Assembly (NCBI GenBank): GCA_027924585.1
Contig: BSBM01000904.1
Location: 18,559,501-18,623,500 of the forward strand
Origin: Larix kaempferi
Lineage: Eukaryota > Streptophyta > Pinopsida > Pinales > Pinaceae
Length of the DNA stretch: 64,000 bases
Direction of reading: 5' to 3'
The position numbers were made by a program, and so were the translations under genes. Each line of letters opens with the position of its first letter. The stretch's first letter is position 1. The notes beneath the pieces are model-generated. The model searched no databases. It was not told the DNA's origin and saw only the letters and a program-made list of their open reading frames with translations. This document shows positions 22,513 through 33,941 of the stretch, one piece after another.

Positions 22513-23760
22513 AGGGGAAGTTCAAATTTTTATCACTAACAACCAACATGTACAAGCTATGTCTAGGGAATTTGCTAGACTCCAACTTTTGAAAGTTGGA
22601 GAAACTAGCTTTGCATCAAATTATATAATGTTGAGGCGGTTAGTAGACATGAGGGAGGCATTGTCCTCCATGGTTGTTAGTCCACGGTGGCAAACATGGA
22701 AACAAGGCAACACCGAAAAAGCAATGCGGGTTAGAGGTACCATTCTTGATGAGGCTTGGTGTGTTCAAGCTGAGCTCTTTGTTTCCCTAATGGAGCCACT
22801 TGTTGATTTGTTGAAACTTTGTGATTCTGATGTGCCTGTGTTGGGTGACATTGAGGGAACAGTCAGTATGTTGGAAAGAATTCAGCTGCTTCTTGAAGAG
22901 AAGGACCCTCTTTTGTTTGGCACCATAAAAGACATAATCATTAGCAGGTGGAACAAATACAATACCCCTCTACATTCTTTAGCCTATGCCTTAAATCCAA
23001 AGTACTATGATGGGGCATACTTGGCTAAATTTGGGGGTAGGAGGAAGGCCCCAAACAAAGACAGTGAGGTGGCCAATGGTTTTAGAACAACAATTTCAAA
23101 GATTTGCTCTGATCCAATGGAGCTTGTTGAGCTAAAGAACCAATTTACTTCATTCATCACAGGGAGTGGTGCATTTGGAAATGTAAATGCACTAGCTGAT
23201 AGGGGAATTATGACACCTATTGCACGGTGGGGATATTATGGTGCTCAAACTCCAGAGTTACAAACGCTTGCATTTAGAGTTTTTTCACAGGTTTGTAGCT
23301 CTTCAGCAGCAGAAAGAAACTAGAGCACTTATGGGTTCATCCATTCGGTCAAGAGAAACAAACTTCAATCAACAAAGGTGGAAGATCTTGTGTACATTCA
23401 CTCAAATCTTCTCCTCATCTCTCGATCAAAGCCAAATAATGACGAGGGTCCTTCGAAGCTATGGGGTGTGCATCCTGAGGATGCAGACTTGGATACCCTT
23501 GATTGAATGATGGCTAACCTCTCTTTGGTTAGTTCTTCTATAGACCCCTTCAGTGTTGGGGATTTGGATGATGCATCGATGCCTCGATCTAACTCGACTG
23601 TGGTAGGGTCTTCTGCCTCTGTTGTTGGTGGGCATAGTGGTAGCTTTGTTACATCTTCTTCCTGTGCTACTTCATATCATCAGTCTGGGGAGTTAAGTGA
23701 TGTTCCATTGGAGGATGTGGAGGGTGATGACTATCTATTAGATTAGTCCATCTTGCTCCA
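22513..23760 (+). pseudogene. hAT-2 transposase, 3' half
   Basis: From about 22524 the frame resumes with ITNNQHVQAM and continues to the stop at 23321-23323. It includes EFARLQLLKVGETSFASNYI, the RWNKYNTPLHSLAYALNPKY block and, at the end, SSAAERN followed by TAG where the conserved tryptophan codon (TGG) is expected. Past this stop the hAT dimerisation domain carries on (STYGFIHSVKRNKL, shifted frame DLVYIHSNLLLISR). A last frame at 23507-23746 encodes a Ser/Gly-rich acidic tail ending Y-L-L-D. One nonsense change and several frameshifts inactivate the gene. Confidence 0.85.
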
Positions 23761-24127
23761 TATTTTCTTATTTCTAGTTTTTCATTTTAGACTTGTGGAG
23801 CTTTTCAAATAAGCTCAATTTTTGTTATTTTGATGATATTTAGTCTTGACTCTTTTGATTTTATGATTATCATTTCCATGTTGACACGAACCTATTGATA
23901 TATATATTATGAATTTATGTTATTAAGTTGATGTTATTATGCATGAATTCAAATGTTAGTCTTTAGATGTATGTATCATGTTACATGTATCACTGAATAG
24001 TATGATGAATTGATGATTGATCATGATGAATGATGCATTGATGTATGAATCATGATGTAAGGTGTTAGAAGTTAGAAGTTAGAAGTTAGATGTTAATGTA
24101 TGAATCCTTATAGTCCTGTAGACTAGG

Positions 24128-25860
24128 AAACTAGACACATCCTAAACCCCCTTTGTGTCTCGTGTCATCGTGTTAGACACGGACACGATGCAAACACGTG
24201 TTTTGATCGTGTCCTACACATGTGTCAAACACGGTTTTTCATCGTGTCCCACACTGTCAACACCATGTCTCTATTCCGGTACACGAAAAAGGCGGAAATG
24301 AGGGCTCGCGGGGTTAAAACCGATTTGGGAAATGTGTAATGTGTCTCATTGTGATTTGTGATAAGGATATGGTTCTTTTTCTTACTAGAAATTTGATCTA
24401 TATTACATTGAAGTAGTTGCTCCTGAGTCCATATCTCTACTTCCCATTCCTTTCCTAACATTTTTTACTGCTCCCATTTCTCCTTTTTAAAAGTTTCAAT
24501 TTTGGAGACCATGAAAAATTTCTATAAAATATCAAGAAGTAGAGAGAAGTAGAGTTTGTATTCAAAGCGAGATCAATCATGTCTAGGATTGATTATGTAT
24601 TCTATTATTCTGTGATAAATGTTCTAGGGGTTTGTTGATGCATCTTCTTTATAAATTTGATTTGTTGAAATTTTGCTTGAAGCATCAAAGTCATTTTCAT
24701 CTCTAGGCTCTGGTGAAAAGCAAGCCAACGATGGAAGTGAAGAGCAACACATTTTAGAAGTAGAGCAACCATATAAAGATAATCCATCTTTGAATAATGT
24801 GGTATCAAGATCTGTTGATTTCAATGTGTCTCATTGTGATTTGTGAATGTGTAATGTGTATTGATTCTAATTTCTATTGAATATTTGTAACCGTATATAT
24901 ATACAGTGTCACAGGGTTCGCCGAACTCGAAGCTTCAAGTTCGAAGTTCGGCGAACTTAAAAAAAAGAAGGTCCGATCAGGTTCGTCGAACTTGAATCAT
25001 GCCTCATGCTGCAAGTTATTTTTTCAAGGTGGTTAACTGCTCTGAGGCGGTAGACTCGAGACATAGCTTGGTTGATTGAGGCCGCAGACTCTAATCCTAC
25101 ATTCGACTTGAGCGGAATCTACAGTTTGGTGGGCATCTACACAGTCTCCCATCCGTTGAACACTAGGCACTATCGCATGTGCAAGCACTTCGAAACTCAT
25201 CCCTCGAACTCTCAACCTGCCGTTGAGCAATCCCATCATTTCGAAACTCTCGAATGCGACTCTACGTTGCCTCTTCGAAGTTCGATTCATTTCGTATTTT
25301 ATTACTGTTGAGAACTTTCCAATCACATGTATTATTATAATTTTAAGTTATGTTTAAAAGTTTAATTAATTTATGTATTGTTATTTTAAATTAATTTTAA
25401 AGTTTAATATATATAAAACTAATAATTAATTATTTTACAATTAATTTATTAATTATAATTATGTATATATGATTAGATTAAACTTTAAAATTATGTTATA
25501 TTGAATTTTAAAATTTAATATAATTATATATACATACATTTAATTAATAATTAATATAATTATAAGTAATTAGTAATTATAATATTATTAATAAGTATAT
25601 TTAAAGTTATTGTAATGATATATATCTATATCTTGAAAAATGTATATAGACGAACCTAATGACGATCCCCATCTAAATCTCATGGAAAATTCAAACCCGA
25701 ATCGAACCTAAAGGTTGTCGAACCCGAACCATGTGACATTGTGTGTGTGTGTATATATATATATAACATGTCCTCCATGTCTTGATTCCGGGGGTCATCG
25801 TGTCCATGTCGGACACTCGTATTTCCGTGTCCACCATGTCCCGTGTCCTCATGGCTGGTG
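24128..25860. mobile_element. Small element with GTGTCC/GGACAC sub-terminal repeats, nested in hAT-2
   Basis: CGTGTCC, GACACGG and their complements crowd 24140-24260 and 25760-25845 in inverted arrangement, as at hAT ends. Possible duplications GACTAG (left) and GACTTAG (right) flank it, with one base inserted. It has no coding region and itself contains the 24907-25738 element. Exact ends are uncertain. Confidence 0.45.
24907..25738. mobile_element. 832-bp inverted-repeat element with GTTCG-rich ends
   Basis: The left tip TGTCACAGGGTTCG and the complement of the right tip, TGTCACATGGTTCG, match in 13 of 14 bases. The interior near both ends is full of GTTCG/CGAAC motifs. It lies inside the GTGTCC-type element. 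No target duplication was found; the flanks are TA- and TG-repeats. Confidence 0.6.
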
Positions 25861-26209
25861 ACTTAGCTTGTAGATTTATGATTATTGATAAACTATAATA
25901 TTGAATTGAATCATGAATGATGTTAGTATTTAGAATCTAGATGTATGATGTATCAATATGAAATTATGAATCTATGATGCATTGATGTTTTGAGATTTTA
26001 GTTTTATTGCTTTTATTAGTTTTACTTTTAATGTTTTATATTTTATTATTTTCATTATAAATTAAAAATTTTAAAATATAATTATAAAATATAAAAAAAA
26101 AAATAGGGTTAAGGTTCCGATTCCCCGATTCCTGTTTTCGGGATGAGTGCCGAATCCATACCGGAATCTTCATTTGATTCCGACCGCACCGACGATTCTT
26201 GTAACCTTG

Positions 26210-26925
26210 TTAGAGATTAGCTAAAGGCTATTGATAGGAAGATGGAAGAAGATCTTGTTGTCATAACCTTGAAGAGTTTACCGTCTTCCTTCAAAAATTT
26301 TACTAAGACATTGAATATCACTTTGAATAAGGAGCTAACGTTTGACCAACTTTGCAATAAGCTTTTGCAGAAAGATAAGTGGAGGAAGCATTTTGGAAAT
26401 TCAAATAACTGTAGTCATGATGCTTCAAAGGTAGCCTTAGTAGTGAATTTTAAAGGAAAAGGAAAGGGTAGCAAGACTACAAGTGGACAGAAAGAAAGTG
26501 GCAAGGTGAATGACAAGGCCAATGATTCAGGTAATCATAAAACTGGAAAAGTTTTTTAAGTATTTTTATTGTGGCAAGCTTAGTCATAAAAGTAAATTTT
26601 GTCGAAAGAAAATGTGGTATGAAAAAAGTTAAAAACATAAGTGAGGGACTAGTCAAACCAGCCAAACGTAGGCTAATGACGCTGAACATAATTAAGAAGA
26701 AAGTTATGTCTTTAGGGCTAGTAATGGGGAGGCCGATGCAAACAGGACTGATTGGTATATTGATTTTGGTGTCTCTTGTCATTTCACTAACATAAAGGAT
26801 TGGTGTCTTGATTTTAAGGAAGACAAGACAAGTTCAAATTCTGTGATTTTTGGTATTAGGGAAGAATATAGAATTGTTGGAAAGGAAATGTGCAGATTGA
26901 AATGCAACGTAAATGTTGTGCTTCC
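26210..26925 (+). pseudogene. Old copia A: gag C-terminus, zinc knuckle and protease start
   Basis: The gag resumes with L-K-A-I-D-R-K-M-E-E-D, then VITLKSLPSSFKNFTKTLNI, FDQLCNKLLQKDKW and a basic GKGKGSKTTSGQKESGKVND segment. After a frameshift YFYCGKLSHKSKFC is the CCHC zinc knuckle with its first cysteine lost. Farther on WYIDFGVSCHFT is the aspartic protease motif with D-S-G-A changed to D-F-G-V. It is cut within N-V-V-L-P by copia-D and continues at 33942. Confidence 0.85.
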
Positions 26926-27616
26926 TGTTGATGTATATGTAACTTCGGAATGTATTTCACATATATGTATATTGTATTCCTATAGAGATGTTATTATTCC
27001 TCTATATGGAAGTGGTTGTATTCCTATAGAGATGTTATTATTCCTCTATACGGAAGTGTCGTCATTTATATTGTAAGTGTCGTGACTTATACTTGATGGG
27101 TTATTAGACCACCTTGTTGGGGTCGACCCTGTATAAGTCATGTGGGTCGAAGGGTTATTAGACCACCCTAGTGGGGGTCGGCCATGTGGGTCAAAGGGTT
27201 ATTAGACCACCCTATTGGGTGTCGGCCCAGTCAGCATTGTGTTATGTGGTTAAGTTAAGGCCAACCTAGTAAAGGTTATTAGGCAATTCAAGTCTAGTAT
27301 AAATAGAGATCGGGAGATCTCTATTTTATCATTCTATTCACTCACTCACACTTTGGAGAGTGGCGCACTTGTGGAGGAGGAGGCTCTGCTGCTAGGAGAA
27401 GACTATCTCTTGTATTCTGGTTGTATCATTGCTCTATCTATCTCTAAGGAAGTTATTGGGGTTTTTCACCTTTATGGTTTTCCCCAAGTAAACTCTGTGT
27501 CTCTTGTGTGCTTGCATTATTGTCTCCATGATTAATATGCGATAGATATGCTGTACATGTTGTTCTCTCAGTTAAGATCCTAGATCAAATTGAAGTAAAT
27601 TCTGAAAAATTTAACA
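26926..27616 (+). repeat. Copia-D 5' LTR
   Basis: The LTR holds two copies of a GATGTTATTATTCCTCTATA module, three copies of the GGGTTATTAGACCACC...GTCGGCC module and a TATAAATAG box at 27298-27306. The U5 part resembles the copia-B LTR; the U3 start differs. Confidence 0.9.
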
Positions 27617-27628
27617 TGGTATCAGAGC
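27617..27628 (+). other. Primer binding site of copia-D
   Basis: TGGTATCAGAGC follows the LTR end directly and matches the initiator methionine tRNA end, as in copia-B. Confidence 0.88.
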
Positions 27629-30440
27629 TAGCCTGAAAGAAGGCATGATATGGCATGTATGACACTTGTTGCACTTATGATGCTAGGGCTTGATTTAGCA
27701 AAACCCAGTCATCGTAGCACTTTCGCTATAAATCCATTTTGGCAAAGTTTTCAGATCTAAAACTTTTCCAGGTCGAAGATCAGATCCCCATGTACCTTGT
27801 GTCCAAAGGACAACCTCTAATTCGTTGTACTTTGTGATTTATGATCTGTACAATATAGGGTTTTTGCCTCTTCCAGATCTCAGTCATAAACAGGTGACCT
27901 TGGAAAAAATGTCATAACTTGGGCTAGGAAGCTCCAAATGAAATTTCGTAAAAAGTGACAGGTAGTACACAGACTGTACTATCTCAGGAAACGTTTTCAG
28001 AGGTCGAAGTTGAACCAGTGACATGTGGAACGCCGTACAAGTTCGCTCTCCTGTTTTATCCCATAAACAGGTCACGTTGCGACACTTGGCATAACTCTTT
28101 CTCAAAGAATCCAATTGAGGTCAGACCTGTCGGGATGGAAAGATGACAGGTCGGGCTATCTCAGGAAAAAATTTCAGACCCTGTGGATCGAAAAGTTAGG
28201 AGTTACACCAAAAACAATCAGGTACATATTTCTATCATAACAAAATTATTTTGAGCACCTTCATTCACGGCTTCCGAAATTTAGGGTTTCGGAGAAAGTT
28301 GGAATTTTTGTAATCGGAGACTACGGCTGAATGCCACTCATCAAAATAGAAATTTAGAGACCAAGTTCAGAATTTTTGGTTGGGCAGAAGACCGGGCTTG
28401 ATCAGACCCTAGTTCGGGACTTTGATTGGAAAAGTGAAAAATTAGGGCTTCTGCAAAAATGGGAATTTTTTAAATCTGTGGCCACGGTTGGAAGCTCCTC
28501 AAAAAAATAGAAGCTTAGAGCTTTGGATCAAACCTTTTGATTGGGCAGAGGAGTGGGTTCATCAAACCCTAGTTCGGGGTCACGTCTAGTGAATCCGAAA
28601 GTTTCAAAGGCAAAATTGAGGATTGAAACCTTGCAGTTTTCAAATTCTGAATATACCAGCTTGATCAGCTCATCAAGGCGCATATTTCTATCCTTTCGAA
28701 AGTTTGAAATTCAAAGTTTGAATTTTTGGGGTTTCTCTGACAAACCCTAATCCAGCTCCAGATCCAGTTCTTGCAAATCAAGTTTATTGGGTTAATCCTA
28801 GAAGAGGATGGATTGGTCACCTGCATAAGTGAAGGAGTTCCTGTTTCAGAGGGAGATGAGGCTAAGGCCTTCCATAAGAAGATTACAAGCAATCTTGACA
28901 GCTATGGCTTATAGGTATGTTTTGAATTTTGTTCATGGTTAAGTTTATGATATGTTTGTCTTCATATCATTACAGTTAGTACAATCTTGATTAATTACTA
29001 GACTTGTCGTATCACCTTAATAGAAGATATTCATTTGATTAAGGTTTTTACACTTATGATTGTACTAATGCATTGTGATGTTGTATGAGGTTTATGTTGT
29101 TCGCTAACATAAAAGGTACACCAAGAAAGACAAATCATGTTCTACTTCAAGAACATATGATCATGGTGACATGAAGACAAAGATTCATCCATTGTCATGG
29201 ATCACATAGAAGATCTACTTATGAGGCATGTATAAATTGGTTCTACAATGGTTAACTTATGAGACATGCAGGTTACTAGTACAAGTCATTGAAGAGAACC
29301 AGAAGACATCATGCGGGTATGTTAGACATAACTAGCTAGCATGCTAATCCAGTTATGTTTTTCCTATATCAAGCTAGAATCCTACCTTGTGTTGGGATCT
29401 TATACTGTTGTGTTGTTGATAATGATTATTCATGAAGTCATAGGTTTGAATAGTCATGGTTGTATGCATATTATGTTTTTTACCATAATTGATGATATGA
29501 CTAACCAAAAAAATCATGAAGGTATAGGTTTGAGTAATCACGGGTTTATGCATATTATATCTCTTATCTTGATTGATGATTTAACTAATAAAAGAGTCCT
29601 ATGATCAAATAAGAATATGCATGAGTAAAAGAAGACTTCCCTGAAACCTTGGATACTAATGTTTATTATCCGTGTTTGAAATGATCATGACTATACATGC
29701 TTAAGATTATTGTGTTTTGATAGTATTAAGAATATACTAATGAATGTATAATTATGTATGAGACCTCAACGATAATAGAATGATGATACTAATAAGCATG
29801 CATAGTGATTAAGGATGGATATAAGTTCAAGGACAGGTAATCCAGAAAGCAAAGATCAAGAGGGAGCACACTCCAGCAGTTTCTGCAAGGATACAGATAT
29901 TCAGAGGGAGTTGACCACTTCTCACAATCCACATCAGAATGGAGTTGCAAAGATTCAGAGGGAGTCCACCTAGCAACCAAACAAAGATAAGTATTTGAAA
30001 TTGTCATTTCTTACATAATGTTATTCAATAATGTATATGCTTATGTTCCTAGAATTAGGTTGTGTATTATGCATATTAGAATAGTTGCATTGATGAACAG
30101 TATACTACTAATATACATGGGTAAGTGGCCTATGGCACTGTACAACATTCCATTGCTACTTATCTAGAATGAAACCTCTTTGCTGACATGTTAGGAGTTG
30201 TGCACACTCTTAACAATGTTCTGGTAGAGATTGGAAGGCATCTAGAAAGTTACGGAATATGGATAAATGTTGTATTGAAGCATTGGCTAAGATAATTGCA
30301 TGACTGTATGACATATTTCTTTATGTGTAAGAATTTGTTCTGAAAACTATGAGATGTTTTCTAATCATGCAATTTAACTTGTTGTGTAAGAAAGATCATA
30401 TACCATCACCTACAGAAGAAGGACTACAGCATTTGTTCAG
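27629..30440 (+). other. Copia-D long leader
   Basis: This 2.8-kb stretch is recognisably related to the copia-B leader throughout, including the AAATCCATTTTGGC, GTGACCT and GGGTTTCTCTGACAAACCC landmarks. I see no gag, protease or integrase. Short frames here are not conserved between copies. Confidence 0.6.
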
Positions 30441-30445
30441 CAAAA

Positions 30446-31009
30446 ATGTTATCTATTGAAAATATTGAAGATATTGAAGTTCCCAGGATCTGGGAAGAAT
30501 GCCATGATCAAGGAGTACTAGTCGATCATAAAGATGTTTGGGATGCAGTCCCAAGACCTGAAGGGGAGTCTGTAGTGACTTCCAAGAGGATCTACAAGAT
30601 CAAGCATGCTGCAGGTGGTAGCATAGAGACTTTTGCTCCTATAGCCAGATCATTACTTGCTTTGGCTGCAGTGATGAAGTGGAAGATACACCAAATGGAT
30701 TTCAAGACAGCTTTCTTGAATGGTGTAGTTGAAGAAGAAGTGTATGTGGAGAAGCCACTTGGTTTTGAGACACATGACAGGGAGTCATATATGTGCAGAA
30801 ATTGGTATGGTAGGATAGACAACTTTCTATCCAGTTTGGGCTTTACCAAGAGTAAAGCGGATTCCAACCTTTACTACAAGGTTGAGGAAGGCAATCCAGT
30901 GATACTACTATTGTATGTGGATGACCTGTTTGTAACAGGTGAGGATAGATTGATTGTCGATATGCAGCGGAAGCTTGCTGCCGAGTTCGAGATGAAGAAC
31001 TTGGGATGA
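30446..31009 (+). pseudogene. Copia-D reverse transcriptase (187 aa open frame, internally deleted)
   Basis: The frame begins with an unrelated lead and reads VWDAVPRPEGESVVTSKRIY, ETFAPIA, MKWKIHQMDFKTAFLNGVVE (first catalytic D of the Q-M-D motif), RIDNFLSSLGFTKSKADSNL, then LLLYVDDLFVTGE (Y-V-D-D). Compared with usual copia RT it lacks the K-A-R-L-V-A-x-G block and the LKKALYGLKQAPRAW block. A frameshift follows at about 31010. The missing blocks make an active enzyme unlikely. Confidence 0.88.
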
Positions 31010-31645
31010 TGCACTATTTGTTTTTGGCAGAGTGCAGATGGAATCTTCCTTGGACAAGGGAAGTATGCAGTAGAGATCCTGAAGAGGTTTGGGATGATGG
31101 ACTGTAACGCTATGGCCACACCTATGGCATCGAACCTGAAGCTTCTGTGTGATGCTCCATCTGATTCGGTTGATGTCACGATGTATCGTCAGATGATTGG
31201 GTCTTTGATGTACCTGACGAACACGAGACTAGATATTTGCTTTGCGGTGAACACATTGAGCCAGTTCCTGACGGATCCGAGGAGTGTTCACCTGGTTGCT
31301 GTAAAGCATATTCTAAGGTACCTGAAGGGTACGGTTGATTATGGGCTCAAGTATGATGCGAATCAAAAGTTTAACCTGCAGGGTTATGTTGATTCAGATT
31401 GGGCATGCAGTGCTACAGATAGGAAGAGCACTTCTGGGTGCTGCTTCAGTATGGGATCAAGTGCGATCTCTTGGTTTAGCAGGAAGCAGTCCTTCGTAGC
31501 ACTGAGTACAGCCGAAGCAGAGTATGTTGCGACAGATGAGCAGGTTGCAGATGTATTGACCAAGCCGTTGGCCAGAATGCAGTTTGAGTACTTCAGAGAG
31601 AGGCTTGGTGCACTTCAGATCAAGGTTCCTTCCAAAGGGAAGTGA
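31010..31645 (+). pseudogene. Copia-D RT end and RNase H with a central deletion
   Basis: 31094-31645 encodes MMDCNAMATPMASNLKLLCD, MIGSLMYLTNTRLDICFAVN, ILRYLKGTVDYGLKYD, DSDWACSATDRKSTSG and FSRKQSFVALSTAEAEYVA. It then jumps straight to TDEQVADVLTKPLARMQFEY. The block with C-D-N-Q-S, about 75 residues in copia-B, is missing. The segments joined would both contain Y-V-A, which suggests a deletion between short direct repeats. Confidence 0.88.
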
Positions 31646-31679
31646 TGAGTCCAGAAGATGCAGATGCACATGAGCTTTT

Positions 31680-31900
31680 CTGACATGGTTGATGTGTTCT
31701 CCCATGGTCGTGATGTAATTGCTGAGCCATTCTCACATGGTGGTAGATGTGTTCTCCCATGGTGTAGTTGTAAGGGCTGAAGCCATTTTTTCACATGATG
31801 GTAGATGTGTTCTCCCATGGTGAAAAAGTAAGGGTTGGAGCCTTCCCTGAATGGTGGTAGATGTGTTCTCCCATGTCGGTGGTGTAAGTGTTGAATGATG
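31680..31900 (+). repeat. Minisatellite of copia-D (about 56 bp x 4)
   Basis: GTGTTCTCCCATG recurs at 31694, 31749, 31807 and 31863, spacings of 55-58 bp. Confidence 0.82.
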
Positions 31901-31989
31901 TGCATCTAGTTTGTGCTTCGTGGACGATGAGATGATCTAAAGAGGACGATGCTATGATGATCAGGAGGATCATGGATGATGAGCATCAG

Positions 31990-32420
31990 GAAGATGCTCC
32001 AGTTATTGCTCTGTATATGTATATGCATCGTGTTGGATGCTTGTTATGATCAGTTGGATCATTAATGTATGTATGCATCATGTTGGATGTTGGATATGAT
32101 CAGTTGGATCATTTATGTATGTATGCATCATGTTGGATGCTGGATATGATCAGGTGGATCATGTATTTGTATTTTTATTTGTATCAGGTGAATACATTGT
32201 ATGATCAGGTGGATCATGTATGATGATATGTATCAGGTAGATACTTGGTATGCATCAGGTAGATGCAGTGTATGATCAGGATGATCATAGATGACGAGCT
32301 TCAGGATGTTGCTCCATATGACATGCAGCAGGATGTTGCAGTGATGATGATCAGGATGATCATGTGTACATCAGGATGATGTATGTTGAGTATCAGGTTG
32401 ATACTCTGTGGCCGTGGACA
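31990..32420 (+). repeat. Degenerate GATCAGG/GGATCAT repeat region of copia-D
   Basis: Units built from TGATCAGGTGGATCATGTAT and related words recur about every 55-60 bp at first and then irregularly. No coding potential was seen. Confidence 0.65.
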
Positions 32421-32489
32421 GGTTGTGCAAAGGAAATCCTAGATTTGTTCTAGGTCACATCCAGTATGAAAAAGGATTGGCACTATGTA

Positions 32490-32900
32490 TCACATGTAAG
32501 ACCTGGGAGATCCAATAGGTTGGGTTGTGTGCCCGTAATAAGTCCTGGGATGCTCTTTCGAGGGTTTGTGATAGTGGGCCACATGTAAGACCTGAGAGAT
32601 CCGATAGGTTGGGCTGTGTGCCCGTAATAAGTCCGGGATGCTCTTTCGAGGGTTGTGGTGGGATGCTACATGTAAGACTTGGGAGATCCGATAGGTTGGG
32701 CTGTGTGCCCGTAATAAGTCTTGGGATGCTCTTTCGAGGGTTTGTAGCAGAGGTCACATGTAATCAGTCCTTGAGATCTTGCCTGTCGTGCTTAGGCACA
32801 TAAATGTTCCTGGGATGCTCTTTAGAGTTCTTGTCGATCGTGCTATGCACATAAACGTTCCTGGGACACTCTTTTAAGGTTTTGTGACAGTCACATGTAA
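32490..32900 (+). repeat. Minisatellite of copia-D (about 88 bp x 4)
   Basis: ACATGTAAGAC/ACATGTAATC recurs at 32492, 32581, 32668 and 32756. Each unit also has CCCGTAATAAGTC and GGGATGCTCTTTCGAGG. Degraded units trail to about 33010. Confidence 0.85.
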
Positions 32901-33250
32901 TAAGTCCTGGAGATCTGGACAGGATGAAAAAGGCCTCAGATGCTCTTTAGGGTTCTTGCTAGTCAAGAGACTCTTTTAAGGTTTTGTGATGCACGTAATA
33001 AGTCCTGAGGATTCCACAATATGGCCAGTGATGATGAAGACCTGCAGGTGGTGGGCCTACATCTAGTATGAAAAAGGACTGGTTCTGTAGAACTTCCTAT
33101 GATGAGTAGATTCAGAGATTGATTGAGATAGCAGTAGCAGAGACGATGATGATGATGACTCGATGATGATTATCCAGTGACGATGATCCAGAGAAGATGA
33201 CTTGTTCTAGAAGACCTGTGTCGAGAAATACCTTCCTAGTTAAGAGGGAG

Positions 33251-33941
33251 TGTTGATGTATATGTAACTTTGGAATGTATTTCACATATATGTATATTGT
33301 ATTCCTATAGAGATGTTATTATTCCTCTATACGGAAGTGGTTGTATTTCTATAGAGATGTTATTATTCCTCTATACGGAAGTGTCGTCATTTATATTGTA
33401 AGTGTCGTAACTTATACTTGATGGGTTATTAGACCACCTTGTTGGAGTCGGCCCTGTATAAGTCATGTGGGTCGAAGGGTTATTAGACCACCCTAGTGGG
33501 GGTCGGCCATGTGGGTCAAAGGGTTATTAGACCACCCTATTGGGTGTCGGCCCAGTCAGCATTGTGTTATGTGGTTAAGTTAAGGCCGACCTAGTAAAGT
33601 TTATTAGACAAGTCAAGTCTAGTATAAATAGAGATTGGGAGATCTCTATTTTATCATTCTATTCACTCACTCACACTTTGGAGAGTGGCGCACTTGTGGA
33701 GGAGGAGGCTCTGCTACTAGGAGAAGACTATCTCTTGTATTCTAGTTGTATCATTGCTCTATCTATCTCTAAGGAAGTTATTGGGGTTTTTCACCTTTAT
33801 GGTTTTCCCCAAGTAAACTTTGTGTCTCTTGTGTGCTTGCATTATTGTGTCCATGATTAATATGCTGTAGATATGCTGTACATGTTGTTCTCTCAGTTAA
33901 GATCCTAGATCAAATTGAAGTAAATTCTGAAAAATTTAACA
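33251..33941 (+). repeat. Copia-D 3' LTR
   Basis: This LTR equals 26926-27616 in length and order, with a TATAAATAG box at 33623-33631. It follows the tract AAGAGGGAG at 33242-33250 and borders old copia coding sequence on its right. Confidence 0.9.

Larger units (their letters stand above)
17611..26209 (+). mobile_element. hAT-2 transposon with nested insertions
   Basis: The left tip CAAGGTTACCGGAATCGG and the complement of the right tip, CAAGGTTACAAGAATCG, are inverted repeats of the hAT type. GGAATC and GATTCC motifs crowd both ends. The element interrupts the old copia gag between D-H-L-L and R-D-x-L-K-A-I-D-R-K. An 8-bp duplication could not be recognised; the flanks are eroded. Inside lie a hairpin array, the transposase in two halves split by element C, and two nested small elements. 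Confidence 0.75.
26926..33941 (+). mobile_element. Copia-D retrotransposon (gag- and integrase-less)
   Basis: Two 691-bp LTRs, TGTTGATGTATATG...TTAACA, bound a 5.6-kb internal region with a TGGTATCAGAGC primer site and an AAGAGGGAG polypurine tract. The element interrupts the old copia exactly between N-V-V-L-P and the following N-V-F-F-V-L-G-L-D-K. The flanks CTTCC and CTTAA share only three bases, so the 5-bp duplication is eroded. The LTRs differ by a few percent. Its polyprotein is reduced to RT and RNase H with internal deletions. Confidence 0.9.
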
